The notes under the pieces are model-generated. The model saw only the letters and a list, made by a program, of their open reading frames with translations, made no database searches and was not told the DNA's origin. From Prosapia bicincta (taxonomy: Eukaryota > Arthropoda > Insecta > Hemiptera > Cercopidae), in contig JBAIZL010000001.1 in the NCBI GenBank assembly GCA_036971475.1, positions 140,956,692-141,020,691 of the forward strand: a stretch of DNA of 64,000 bases. Direction: 5' to 3'. Positions 47,700 to 60,014 of this stretch are shown here, one piece after another; position 1 is the stretch's first letter, and the number at the start of each line of letters is the position of its first letter. The position numbers and the translations under genes were made by a program.

Positions 47700-48235
47700 A
47701 GTATATTGGATGTTGTACTTGATGAACCACGTGAACTCTGAGTGAATCAAGAAGATACTATGTGCACTACGAAGTACTGGGTGAACCACGGGATACTTGA
47801 TTAACCACGTGAACTCTGAGTGAATCAAGAGGATACTATGTGCACTACGGAGTAATGGGTGAACCACGGGATACTTGATGAACCACGTGAACACTGAGTG
47901 AATCAAGAGGATACTATGTGCACTACGGAGTACTGGGTGAACCACGGGATACTTGATGAACCACGTGAACACTGAGTGAATCAAGAGGATACTATGTGCA
48001 CTACGGAGTACTGGGTGAACCACGGGATACTTGATGAACCACGTGAACACTGAGTGAATCAAGTGGATACTATGCGCACTACGGAGTACTGGGTGAACCA
48101 CGCGATACTTGATGAACTACGTGAACTCTGAGTGAATCAAGAGGATACTATGTGCACTACGGAGTAGACTACTGGGTGAACCACGCGATACTTGATGAAC
48201 CACGTGAACACTGAGTGAATCACGGGGACAAATAA
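47700..48235. repeat. 78-bp satellite block I, about 7 units
   Basis: Units start near 47717, 47795, 47873, 47951, 48029 and 48107 with ACTTGATGAACCACGTGAAC; a seventh at 48197 follows a 12-bp insertion. Each 78-bp unit is a dimer of a 39-bp module, most easily seen on the minus strand as two 13-residue halves (VHPVLRSAHSILL, IHSVFTWFIKYPV). Long open frames arise only because 78 is a multiple of three. Confidence 0.9.
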
Positions 48236-48570
48236 TGAACCACAGAGACATTGTTTGAACTACGGGATAGTTGGATCACCACGGAGTTACTGAGTGGATT
48301 ATTATAATACAAGGTGAACTACGGAGTACTGGGTAAATCACGGTGACACTAAATGATCTACGGAGTACTGGGTGGATCATGGTTACACCAGGTGAACTTC
48401 GGGGTACTGGGTGGATCATGGGGACACCACGTGAACTTCGGAGTACTGGGTGTATCAAGGGGACATCAGGTGAACTATTAAGTAGTGGCAGAATCACGGG
48501 GGCTCTACGAGAACTACGGAGTACTGGGTGTATCACGGAGACACTTTATGAACCACAAAGACATTGGGTA
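48236..48570. repeat. 39-bp monomeric block II, diverged
   Basis: It is an irregular array of 39-bp modules of the type CGGAGTACTGGGTGNATCA. The minus-strand frame 48276-48536 shows the 13-residue period (IHPVLRSSRGVPM, IHPVPRSSPGVTM). It looks like the oldest or least homogenised part of the satellite and may represent the ancestral state. Confidence 0.8.
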
Positions 48571-49210
48571 AACTACGGGATAGTTCGTGAGCCACGGGGT
48601 ATCTGAGTGAAAAACTTGAATACTATGTGAACTACGGAGTACTGGTTAAACTACGGGATAGTTGGTGAGCCACGGGGTATCTGAGTGAATAACTTGAATA
48701 CTATGTGAACTACGGAGTACTGGGTAAACTACGGGATAGTTGGTGAGCCACGGGGTATCTGAGTGAATAACTTGAATACTATGTGAACTACGGAGTACTG
48801 GACAAACTATGGGATAGTTGGTGAGCCACGGGGTATCTGAATGAATAACTTGAATACTATGTGAACTACGGAGTACTGGGTAAACTACGGGATAGTTGGT
48901 GAGCCACGGGGTATCTGAGTGAATAACTTGAATAATATATGAACTACGGAGTACTGGGCAAACTACGGGATAGTTGGTGAGCCACGGGGTATCTGAGTGA
49001 ATAACTTGAATAATATATGAACTACGGAGTACTGGGTAAACTACGGGATAGTTGGTGAGCCACGGGGTATCTGAGTGAATAACTTGAATAATATATGAAC
49101 TACGGAGTACTGGGTAAACTACGGGATAGTTGGTGAGCCACGGGGTATCTGAGTGAATAACTTGAATACTATGTGAACTACGGAGTACTGGTTAAACTAC
49201 GGGATACACG
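48571..49210. repeat. 78-bp satellite block III, about 8 units
   Basis: Units start at 48571, 48649, 48727, 48805, 48883, 48961, 49039 and 49117 with AACTACGGGATAGTT. Each contains GTGAGCCACGGGGTATCTGA and GAACTACGGAGTACTGG. It has the same 78-bp period as blocks I and IV but a different sequence. Confidence 0.92.
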
Positions 49211-50190
49211 GAAACATTAGGTGAACTACAGAGTACTGAATGAACTAGTAGTGTAGGGCCTATTAAGTAAGCCACGGGGTGAACCAAGGGGGTATTGATA
49301 AATCCACAGGTTAGTGGATGAACTAGTAGTGTAGGGCCTACTAAGTATGCCACGCGGTGAACCAAGGGGGTATTGATAAATCCACAGGTTAGTGGATGAA
49401 CTAGTAATGTAGGGCCTACTAAGTAAGCCACGGGGTGAACCAAGGGGGTATTGATAAATCCACAGGTTAATGGTTGAGCTAGTAGTGTAAGGCCTACTAA
49501 GTAAGCCACGGGGTGAACCAAGGGGTATTGATAAATCTACAGGTTAATGGATGAACTAGTAGTGTAGGACCTACTAAGTAAGCTACGGGGTGAACCAAGG
49601 GGGTATTGATAAATCTACAGGTTAATGGATGAACTAGTAGTGTAGGGCCTACTAAGTAAACCACAGGGTGAACCAAGGGGGTATTGATAAATCCACAGGT
49701 TAGTGGATGAACTAGTAGTGTAGGGCCTACTAAGTAAGCCACGGGGTGAACCAAGGGGGTATTGATAAATCCACAGGTTAGTGGATGAACTAGTAGTATA
49801 GGGCCTACTAAGTAAGCCACGGGGTGAACCAAGGGGGTATTGATAAATCTACAGGTTAATGGATGAACTAGTAGTGTAGGGCCTACTAAGTAAGCCACGG
49901 GGTGAACCAAGGGGGTATTGATAAATCCACAGGTTAATGGATGAACTAGTAGTGCAGGGCCTACTAAGTAAGCCACGGGGTGAACCAAGGGAGTATTGAT
50001 AAATCCACAGGTTAATGGATGAACTAGTAGTGTAGGGCCTACTAAGTAAGCCACGGGGTGAACCAAGGGGGTGTTGATAAATCCACAGGTTAATGGATGA
50101 ACTAGTAGTGTAGGGCCTACTAAGTAAGCCACGGGGCGAACCAAGGGGGTATTGATAAATTCACAGGTTAATGGATGAACTACGCGGTAC
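49211..50190. repeat. 78-bp satellite block IV, about 12 units
   Basis: Twelve units of 78 bp contain GTGTAGGGCCTACTAAGTAA and GAACCAAGGGGGTATTGATA. The minus-strand frame shows the 13+13-residue structure VHPVAYLVGPTLL, VHPLTCGFINTPL, sharing the VHP start with blocks I and II. One unit near 49520 lacks a base, which breaks the frame at about 49500. Confidence 0.93.
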
Positions 50191-51220
50191 TGAACATAAC
50201 ATCCTTATGTATCTGATAGAGAATAATGCGTAGGTTTCCCCACATGACCATAAATTCTTTTTTTAGTTTTTTTATATAGAGAAGGTTAATATCTTTATCG
50301 AAACGTGAGTCTGACTTCACTCTTCAAACACAAAAACAAAATTTATCTAATAATATGCCATCCTTTACACTTCCTTCAAAGGCAATAACAGTCCATTTAA
50401 GTAATCACGTGAAACTCTAACAAATAACCCTACCTTAGTCCTAATAATAATGCGTCATGTATTTTATATTATTTAAAGGCGTGTCCCGATGAAGGCGAGT
50501 ACTTCTGTTTGAAACAGAAAAATATAGTTCAAACGTTTTAAAACATATTTCTATGACTTAATTGGGGTTGTATGGCTCAGAGCTACATAGGTTCACCATT
50601 ACAGCCTTACTAACGAACTTGTTGCATGCAAACCTTTTTATTTTAAATATTTATAACATCTTAAATTACAAGAATATTAACTGCACGTATTTCCCGTTAA
50701 ACACGTCCAAGCGATTCTTAGCAACTCGTGGCCCTCTTTGTCTCGCGAGATGCAAAGACCGTTGTTGCGTGTTTATCGTTAACGTTTGATTGGAGCGAAG
50801 AGCACTTCTACGAAGTCGTATCCTGGACCCGTCACGATGGCGACCAGAACGCGATCTATCGTGTGCCCGTTACCTGCATGCAATCTGCCCTGTCGCATTT
50901 CTTCTCTTCCAGCTGTCAGATTTACTGTGGCTCTCTCAACAAGCTATCTAGAAACTCTATTATTAAACAGTATTTATTTTAAGTCGTTCTTAATTAAAGG
51001 TCTGACGTAGATTGGTTCGAATTCTTAAAACCCCTTTTTTTTGATACACTGATAAACATACGATGTAAATTAGTAAAAACCTACTCTGCTCATTACAATC
51101 TGATAGTAATATTATAGGATAAGCAGGGATAATATAGGGACATGAACAACTCTATGTGGGAAAGATAATTGCTCAGGCGTACATGAGTAGTGTAACAACT
51201 GTCTACCGGATAATAAAATC
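50191..51220. other. intergenic DNA with a GC-richer patch, no gene confirmed
   Basis: 50700-50950 is GC- and CpG-richer and open in two plus frames (50728-50982 and 50786-51010). The peptides have no recognisable motif and only one could be real. 50474-50530 has GATGAAGG...GAAACAG, a weak echo of the hammerhead-like motif. Confidence 0.35.
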
Positions 51221-51221
51221 T

Positions 51222-51314
<93 letters not shown>

Positions 51315-51317
51315 TGG

Positions 51318-51404
<87 letters not shown>

Positions 51405-51489
51405 TGTGTGTGTATGGGTGTGTGTGTGTGTGTATGGGTGTGTGTGTGTGTGTGTGTGGGTGTGTGTGTGTATGGGTGTGTGTGTGTGT

Positions 51490-51521
<32 letters not shown>

Positions 51522-51526
51522 CTGTA
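51221..51526. repeat. (TG)n microsatellite, ~300 bp
   Basis: An almost pure TG dinucleotide tract with scattered TATG, GGGTG and TCTG interruptions, more frequent on the right. All long frames here are Cys-Val or His-Thr repeats and are not genes. Confidence 0.98.
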
Positions 51527-52775
51527 TGGTTTAAATTTTTATTTTGAGTAGGTTTCACATTTGAAATTTAAATTTTTAAATATTATAAATTAACTACATT
51601 GGTTATATATTTTAGATGCATGAAAAGGATTCTTTGTATGATAATTGAAACGTAATTAATTACATATATTGCAAGGGAATGTTAGCTTGAGTTTCGTTAA
51701 AAGAATCCTTGCGAAAGGTGATTGGAATTTAAGCAGGGTTGGATATTACACTGTTCTAGTATTGATATTAGGGGGGGGGGGGTAATAATACGCGTAGGCA
51801 CTCTCTAAATAAGGCACAAATTGTAATAAGCGGGACAAGGTAAATCGTCAACTTGAGCAAGCTGTTGAGTTTCTACAATGGAAGAGCAAGGCAAAGCACT
51901 TGCGTCGTTGTAACGTGAGAGGTGTCCCTTACAGTCTGTACGTAACAGGTGTTCAGAAGGCAATAAATAGTACTGGGGCCAACAAATTGCTTCAAATAGG
52001 TGGCATGGCTACAAGTCTTTATTTGCTAGAAAAGTATTTCCCTCTGTATACCATCGTAACTCTATTCCTGCGCTAGGGCTGTCACTTCTACTCTAGCCTC
52101 ATAGTCAGGCTTTATTTTATGCCACATGTAATTTACGTTTGAGCGTTTAGAAATTATTAGGCAAATAAAAATAAATTAGCTTCATAAAGTAAAACAAATA
52201 GAGGAACATAATTTTAAATGTAGTGAATTTGTTCATTCAGTGGGATTTTTAAAATTTTATATAATAAAAAAAAGAAAATAACAAAAAAATAGAAAAAAGA
52301 TATTAATAGGTCTTGAGAGGAGGTAAATAAACTATAGTATAGGATTTGAATATTAATGTTAAAGTACTAATTTGAATCAATAAAATAATAGGTATAAGTC
52401 AAAGCTAAAGTAAGGTGCACTGGGCGTAAGGTGTAAAAAAATGAATTAAACAATTAGGATACTGTTATTTTTTGGTTAAGGTTACTAGAGTTCTACCTAG
52501 TCATTGAGAATAGCAAGGTAAAACTTACTCAAACAGGTTTCAAGACAAAAACAGGATTGGTTGTATTACATGGCCCACCGTGCTCGTACTTTCGTATTTG
52601 GTTTTAAAAATTATTAAAATGTTTAGGTTCGTTTACAAATTTGGGTGTCTAATCTTTGACTCCCTTTATAGATAAAGCGTTATAATCAAGAATAGCTTTA
52701 CTCGATTTTAGTAAAACCGGAAAACCAATCTACTACTTAATTGATTAATTAATCAGTTAATTAGGTTAGTGCAGT
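51527..52775. other. AT-rich intergenic DNA, no gene seen
   Basis: A run of 12 G lies at 51771-51782. Nothing else was recognised. Confidence 0.5.
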
Positions 52776-55700
52776 TAGTATTCACAGTGGGGACTACAAT
52801 AAGAAAGACATTTTCGGCTGTTGAAAGAAACAAGCAGTATTCACAGTGGGGACGACAATAAGAAAGACATTTTCTTGCTATTGAAAGAAACAAGTAGTAT
52901 TCACAGTGGGGACGACAATAAGAAAGAAATTTTCAGCTGTTGAAAGAAACAAGTCGTATTCACAGTGGGAACGACAATAAGAAAGAAATTTTCTTGCTAT
53001 TGAAAGAAACAAGTAGTATTCACAGTGGGGACGACAATAAGAAAGAAATTTTCTTGCTATTGAAAGAAACAAGTAGTATTCACAGTGGGGACGACAATAA
53101 GAAAGAAATTTTCAGCTGTTGAAAGAAACAAGTCGTATTCACAGTGGGAACGACAATAAGAAAGAAATTTTCTTGCTATTGAAAGAAACAAGTAGTATTC
53201 ACATTGGGGACGACAATAAGAAAGAAATTTTCTTGCTATTGAAAGAAACAAGTAGTATTCACAGTGGGGACGACAATAAGAAAGAAATTTTCTTGCAATT
53301 GAAAGAAACAAGTAGTATTCACAGTGGGGACGACAATAAGAAAGAAATTTTCTTGCTATTGAAAGAAACAAGTAGTATTCACATTGGGGACGACAATAAG
53401 AAAGAAATTTTCTTGCTATTGAAAGAAACAAGTAGTATTCACAGTGGGGACGACAATAAGAAAGAAATTTTCTTGCTATTGAAAGAAACAAGTAGTATTC
53501 ACAGTGGGGACGACAATAAGAAAGAAATTTTCTTGCTATTGAAAGAAACAAGTAGTATTCACATTGGGGACGACAATAAGAAAGAAATTTTCTTGCTATT
53601 GAAAGAAACAAGTAGTATTCACAGTGGGGACGACAACAAGAAAGAAATTTTCTTGCTATTGAAAGAAACAAGTAGTATTCACAGTGGGGACGACAATAAG
53701 CAAGAAATTTTCTTGCTATTGAAAGAAACAAGTAGTATTCACAGTGGGGACGACAATAAGAAAGAAATTTTCTTGCTATTGAAAGAAACAAGTAGTATTC
53801 ACAGTGGGGACGACAATAAGAAAGAAATTTTCTTGCTATTGAAAGAAACAAGTAGTATTCACATTGGGGACGACAATAAGAAAGAAATTTTCTTGCTATT
53901 GAAAGAAACAAGAGGTATTCACAGTGGGGACGACAATAAGAAAGAAATTTTCTTGCTATTGAAAGAAACAAGTAGTATTCACATTGGGGACGACAATAAG
54001 AAAGAAATTTTCTTGCTATTGAAAGAAACAAGTAGTATTCACAGTGGGGACGACAATAAGAAAGAAATTTTCTTGCTATTGAAAGAAACAAGAGGTATTC
54101 ACAGTGGGGACGACAATAAGAAAGAAATTTTCTTGCTATTGAAAGAAACAAGTAGTATTCACATTGGGGACGACAATAAGAAAGAAATTTTCTTGCTATT
54201 GAAAGAAACAAGTAGTATTCACAGTGGGGACGACAATAAGAAAGAAATTTTCTTGCTATTGAAAGAAACAAGTAGTATTCACAGTGGGGACGACAATAAG
54301 AAAGAAATTTTCAGCTGTTGAAAGAAACAAGTCGTATTCACAGTGGGAACGACAATAAGAAAGAAATTTTCTTGCTATTGAAAGAAACAAGTAGTATTCA
54401 CATTGGGGACGACAATAAGAAAGAAATTTTCTTGCTATTGAAAGAAACAAGTAGTATTCACAGTGGGGACGACAATAAGAAAGAAATTTTCTTGCAATTG
54501 AAAGAAACAAGTAGTATTCACAGTGGGGACGACAATAAGAAAGAAATTTTCTTGCTATTGAAAGAAACAAGTAGTATTCACATTGGGGACGACAATAAGA
54601 AAGAAATTTTCTTGCTATTGAAAGAAACAAGTAGTATTCACAGTGGGGACGACAATAAGAAAAAAATTTTCTTGCTATTGAAAGAAACAAGTAGTATTCA
54701 CAGTGGGGACGACAATAAGAAAGAAATTTTCTTGCTATTGAAAGAAACAAGTAGTATTCACATTGGGGACGACAATAAGAAAGAAATTTTCTTGCTATTG
54801 AAAGAAACAAGTAGTATTCACAGTGGGGACGACAACAAGAAAGAAATTTTCTTGCTATTGAAAGAAACAAGTAGTATTCACAGTGGGGACGACAATAAGC
54901 AAGAAATTTTCTTGCTATTGAAAGAAACAAGTAGTATTCACAGTGGGGACGACAATAAGAAAGAAATTTTCTTGCTATTGAAAGAAACAAGTAGTATTCA
55001 CAGTGGGGACGACAATAAGAAAGAAATTTTCTTGCTATTGAAAGAAACAAGTAGTATTCACATTGGGGACGACAATAAGAAAGAAATTTTCTTGCTATTG
55101 AAAGAAACAAGAGGTATTCACAGTGGGGACGACAATAAGAAAGAAATTTTCTTGCTATTGAAAGAAACAAGTAGTATTCACATTGGGGACGACAATAAGA
55201 AAGAAATTTTCTTGCTATTGAAAGAAACAAGTAGTATTCACAGTGGGGACGACAATAAGAAAGAAATTTTCTTGCTATTGAAAGAAACAAGTAGTATTCA
55301 CATTGGGGACGACAATAAGAAAGAAATTTTCTTGCTATTGAAAGAAACAAGTAGTATTCACAGTGGGGACGACAATAAGAAAGAAATTTTCTTGCTATTG
55401 AAAGAAACAAGTAGTATTCACATTGGGGACGACAATAAGAAAGAAATTTTCTTGCTATTGAAAGAAACAAGTAGTATTCACAGTGGGGACGACAATAAGA
55501 AAGAAATTTTCTTGCTATTGAAAGAAACAAGTAGTATTCACAGTGGGGACGACAATAAGAAAGAAATTTTCTTGCTAATGAAAGAAACAAGTAGTATTCA
55601 CAGTGGGGACGACAATAAGAAAGAAATTTTCTTGCTATTGAAAGAAACAAGTAGTATTCACAGTGGGGACGACAATAAGAAAGAAATTTTCTTGCTATTG

Positions 55701-56017
55701 AAAGAAACAAGTAGTATTCACAGTGGGGACGACAATAAGAAAGAAATTTTCTTGCTATTGAAAGAAACAAGTAGTATTCACATTGGGGACGACAATAAGA
55801 AAGAAATTTTCTTGCTATTGAAAGAAACAAGTAGTATTCACAGTGGGGACGACAATAAGAAAGAAATTTTCTTGCTATTGAAAGAAACAAGTAGTATTCA
55901 CAGTGGGGACGACAATAAGAAAGAAATTTTCTTGCTATTGAAAGAAAAAATAGTTGGCTTATTGACAGTGGTGGCGGCAATAAGAAAGAAATTTTCTTGT
56001 AGTTGGAAGAAACAAAA
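52776..56017. repeat. 60-bp satellite, about 54 units, with 1199-bp higher-order repeat
   Basis: The 60-bp unit has GTATTCACAGTGGGGACGAC, AATAAGAAAGAAATTTTCTT and GCTATTGAAAGAAACAAGTA. Variants (CATTGGGG, GCAATT, CAACAAG, CAAGCAAG, AAGAGGTA) mark individual units. A distinctive 59-bp unit with CAGCTGTTG occurs at 52934, 53113 and 54312. The variant order after 53113 is repeated after 54312 with an exact 1199-bp offset for about 17 units, showing a segmental duplication by unequal exchange. Because 60 is a multiple of three, both strands are open: plus KETSSIHSGDDNKKEIFLLL, minus FLSIARKFLSYCRPHCEYYL. The 59-bp unit breaks both frames. The right edge decays into GTGGTGGCGGCAATAAG. Confidence 0.97.
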
Positions 56018-58239
56018 CTAGTTGGTGAACTTAATCCGGAGAATGTGTTAAGAAGTACGTTTTACTAAATCATCACACATTCTGGTCATTCTTCAAAAAA
56101 CAAAAATATTTCTCTAAATAACGATCCAAGCGTAAACATTTTTTTCAAAATCACACTTGTATGGTAGATTCTGCATCGCCCTTTTACTTTATATGCGGAA
56201 ATAACTCTCTGTTGAATGCAATAAACTTATTATAACTAACTTGTTTCCCTTTTATAAGACAACTTAACCGTTCTGAATATATCAATTACTGCCGACTCAT
56301 CTGGAAGACGTATGTGGATTATTTTTAATTAGAAATTAATCCTTTTTCTGATAAAATTTCACCGAAGCAGGTTTACGCTATGAGGCGTTGCACAGATGTT
56401 TTAAAGGCCTCACTTCTGGAGGTGATTTGAAACATAACTGCACATTTATATAGAAATGTGCCTATCGGAACGCCTACAACAATGGCATTATGCAATTCCT
56501 ACGCAAGCGGCCATGCACCAAAGTGTCAAACATAAAACGTGTGGCTCCCCCGCAATAAAACTGATATAATAATCGGCCGGACTCAGACGCCAACGCACTA
56601 CCAAGGCATACAGGCGTGACAACCTTTCAACGACTTAACCTTTTGGTACGCGCTGACCTTTGTATTTACCAACATAACGGTGCGGCAAATGCTATCGGGA
56701 AGGAGAAACTGTGTCGCAAAACGTTTACACTAAAAGTGTAGAGCAGGCGATAAAGGATTATTTTGAATTCGATTCGTTTGAAAATGTGCCCCGATCCTGA
56801 GCTTTAGAGAATTTCCAGAATAATTATGGTTGCTATTATTATTTGTAAATATTTAACCTTAAACCTTTTCTGGAATAAACAAATAAAACACGCAATACTG
56901 TATTAAAACTGCGTATTATCCATTCTTTATTTATTTGAAAGAATTTTAAATGTAAAAACATATTAGCAGGTAAAAGACACACACACTCATACATGTGCGT
57001 GCGTTTATAATAAGCTATTATTATAGTTGAATTAAATTTATAAAGGTATTTTACCAACCACGGTCGAAGAAGAGCAGAACCACAAAAGTCATTTTTTTCA
57101 TTCACTGCTCCTGCGTAGCATGTTTTTTTTGAGACGAGAACTAGGACAACAAAAGTGGCATAGGCTTACTTCTGATGTATTTAAAAATTAATCAATATAA
57201 ATGGGTTTAGTGTTCAGAAAAATTTATGAACATTAATTATAAACTATAAAAATTCGGTGTATCTGTTGCTTGTAGATTAAAAAACTATTTTCGTTCACAA
57301 GAAGACCGTTGTGTAGTATTTTAATTCAATTTGCAACTATGAACAGTTTAGAATATTAAATACAACATGTGCTTACTTCTTACCTCTAGTTACTTTACCT
57401 GTGAGAAATGAGGCCTGTGACCCGAAATGGTAGTAACTCTACTACCCAACAAATAAACATCCGTTGCCGTAGTTACAGTCTCCGAGTAAGGCAGTAGCAG
57501 CACTTTATTGCGTAACATCCTGTAGAAACATTTTCTTCACAGAGTTTTCTCGATGAGAAATTAACATCGCTATCGCTATTTAGTTGTATTTTCAAATATG
57601 GCCCGGAAGGCTAAGGAAGCATAAATGGTAACGAATGCCAACAATTGAGCTTTAACTGATTCATCTGTGCTTGAAAGAGGAATTATATTTTTACTACAAT
57701 TTCGTCTGTCCAATGACCAATCTTCGGCCTTGACTTAAACTTACAGTCTGAGTAGACGCTTCAACGTTCTATCTGTTATAACATAAACCCGCTTGTAGTC
57801 AACGACAGAAAATAAAACAACAGATTCAGTGCATCTGTGTTTAAAGGCAATCGTCTTCGCGTTAGTATAAAATCTAGATTTTAGAGTCGCTACTGACGAA
57901 GCATCACACAAATCAGTAAATCTTTTGTCAAGTTGGACAACTGAACCTCAAACCAAAACCCGTAAAAGAAGGGTTGCCGTTTGACTTAGCAAATCTTTTA
58001 CTGATATGGGTGGTTTATCGACAGTAGCAACCCTAGAACCCAATGACTGAACTAGGTTCAAAACAATTGTCTTTTAATACCATTGTGCTGACTCTCTGTG
58101 TTTAGTTTCTATTATATGTGTCTCAACTAATCCGGATCAATCTGTGTGATCCTCAGGCTAATTTAGACTCATCAACTAAAGATACTTCTCTAGTGTTATG
58201 CCAGTCAAACAAACCATGGCTTCTGTCATTCACGTAGTC
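56018..58239. other. intergenic DNA, no gene seen
   Basis: 56470-56720 is somewhat GC-richer with no recognisable frame. The minus 88-codon frame at 56839-57105 has no motif. Confidence 0.45.
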
Positions 58240-58385
58240 AAATACACAAACACACACACATATACAGAGAGAGGTGAGGAAGGGTAAAGAGAGGGGAAGG
58301 GAAGAGAGAGCAGAGTGAGAGGTGAGAGAGGTTAAGAGAGGGAGAGAGATAGAGAAAACACAAAGAGAAAGTGAGAGAAATACCC
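58240..58385. repeat. CA tract and GA-rich purine tract
   Basis: A short (CA)n at 58240-58262 runs into about 120 bp of almost pure purine on the plus strand (GAGAGAGGTGAGG-type). Such tracts can form triplex structures; the minus Leu/Ser-rich frame over it is an artefact. Confidence 0.85.
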
Positions 58386-59829
58386 AAATCATTGTACGCA
58401 CAAACACATAATGTTAATTGTTCCCTTTGTCTTTTAGAAACTCATTTGATTTTTAGCCGAAGGAAAATCAGTTGGTGTGTTTTTCAAACAAGAAATTATT
58501 CCGCAGTATTGGCCCGTTTCCAAATGCATCATAAGTTGTTTCATGTATGTAATATAATCATGAAGAGGAATGAAATAGCTCGTTAAAATATAAACTTTAA
58601 TCATAACCTTTCTACTCGAATATGTTTGCTGTATATGCAATTACAACATCATGAATATAGTTAATGATATGGCGTTGGTGTTGGTAGCGAAGGTTCACAT
58701 GCCGACGTACAGCTTCATTGAATAGGACTAAATTGGTAGATGAAGCATTTGTATCTGTAACTACTACCCCTCCCCTCGCCCAACAACCGGTACTGTCAAG
58801 TCAAGGTCATTACCCACATGATTGGACCTCTTGTTCAATACATCTCAATTATAATCAACTTAATTATGCTACGGTATTGTAGTTTTTACATCGTTCGTTC
58901 ATCGTCGAAGTTTTCCTCGGGGTTATCAACCACGCTACGTATGAAATTACACATCTAACGTTTGCTTCATGTGGTGAAGTTTTGTTTAAATATTCCAAAT
59001 AAAATATTTTGTAAATAAGTGTATTTTAGCGGTTTTATAATTTCCAGCACTCTAACTTTCTTATTTTTTAGTAAACTGAAATTTATCTTTTGTATGTATC
59101 TTTGCCCCAATACCCGAGAGGGGCAAATGTTTGTATGAAATTTGCCTGAAAATGGTCCACCAAATTCCGTAAAAAGAGATTGACAATCCAACCCTTTAAT
59201 GTTAGTCTTTCAAATATTTAATTCTTTGCTCGTCTGACCCATCTCAACCTAATTAGTCCCACTCTAGACTAATAAACTTATTTATAATATCTCATAAATA
59301 AAAAATAATGTGTACGTTTCAGAAGGGTCCAGACCCCCTGTGCCCCTCTTACTGACGCCATTGCAGATAATTGAAGTTAATGGCGGTTTTTGATATGATT
59401 ACAGATCGCAAGTTAAAGGAAGTAGCTTTTTTAATTTAGGAATATTAATAAACATTGTATTAAATTTGTTCAATGAATTAAATTGTTGTTTGTATACACG
59501 TAGAAAAGTAAAAGGCGTAGCATCATAATTGGAGAATATTAATAGCACTTTGTAGAACTTAATGTTATAAACACTATCAAATATATGAATAACATAACAT
59601 TTAGGCGTTACAATAGTTTGTAGCATTTGTAAATTAAATCATAAAGTCACTTCATCAGTCATCAACTTACTTCTTGACCTGGCTTTTAACCAGGTTAAAT
59701 TCGAAAGTATTTATATCAGACGTCAGTTATCATTAGCCAATTGTATCGTTTTCAGAATATAATAACAATAACCATTGAAGTATTATAATTATTAAAGAAA
59801 TAAATAATGCACATGGTGACATGAATAAT
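58386..59829. other. AT-rich intergenic DNA, no gene seen
   Basis: 59685-59700 holds a small hairpin (CCTGG/CCAGG). No gene or element was recognised. Confidence 0.45.
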
Positions 59830-60014
59830 AAACAAAATAAATATACACAACTCACAATTACAAAACTTTAATTTCGTTTTTAATGACTTATGTCATCATC
59901 ATCATTATCAGTGATGCTACTACAAACATATGATGTAGTTTCAGTTAAAGTTATATGTTTGTAAAAGCATCATTGGTGATGATGATGATGACATAAGTAA
60001 TATTTATTTTGTTT
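59830..60014. mobile_element. ~185-bp foldback element with (ATC)n arms
   Basis: The outer arms AAACAAAATAAATAT (59830) and ATATTTATTTTGTTT (60000) are perfect inverted copies. Inside, ACTTATGTCATCATCATCAT pairs with ATGATGATGATGACATAAGT, and TACAAACATAT pairs with ATATGTTTGTA. Left of the inner arm there is ~40 bp of unpaired sequence, so the structure is slightly asymmetric. No coding frame. Confidence 0.75.

Noticed and set aside
47682..50144. Frames of 86-215 codons with VHPV repeats
   Set aside because: They arise from 39/78-bp satellite periodicity and have no start, splice or domain support.
50728..51010. Host gene exon in a GC-richer patch
   Set aside because: Two overlapping frames are open, neither has a recognisable motif, and splice continuation could not be shown.
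51112..51558. Cys-Val and His-Thr repeat frames
   Set aside because: They are translations of a (TG)n microsatellite.
52776..56017. CRISPR-like array
   Set aside because: There are no unique spacers; the whole 60-bp unit is repeated, and the DNA is eukaryotic.
53057..56021. Long open frames of 400-574 codons on both strands, resembling repeat proteins
   Set aside because: They are produced by a 60-bp satellite whose unit length is a multiple of three. Both strands are equally open and the frame breaks exactly at 59-bp variant units.
59640..59680. CTGATGA at about 59650 (minus strand) as another hammerhead-like core
   Set aside because: No stem followed by GAAA follows the block.
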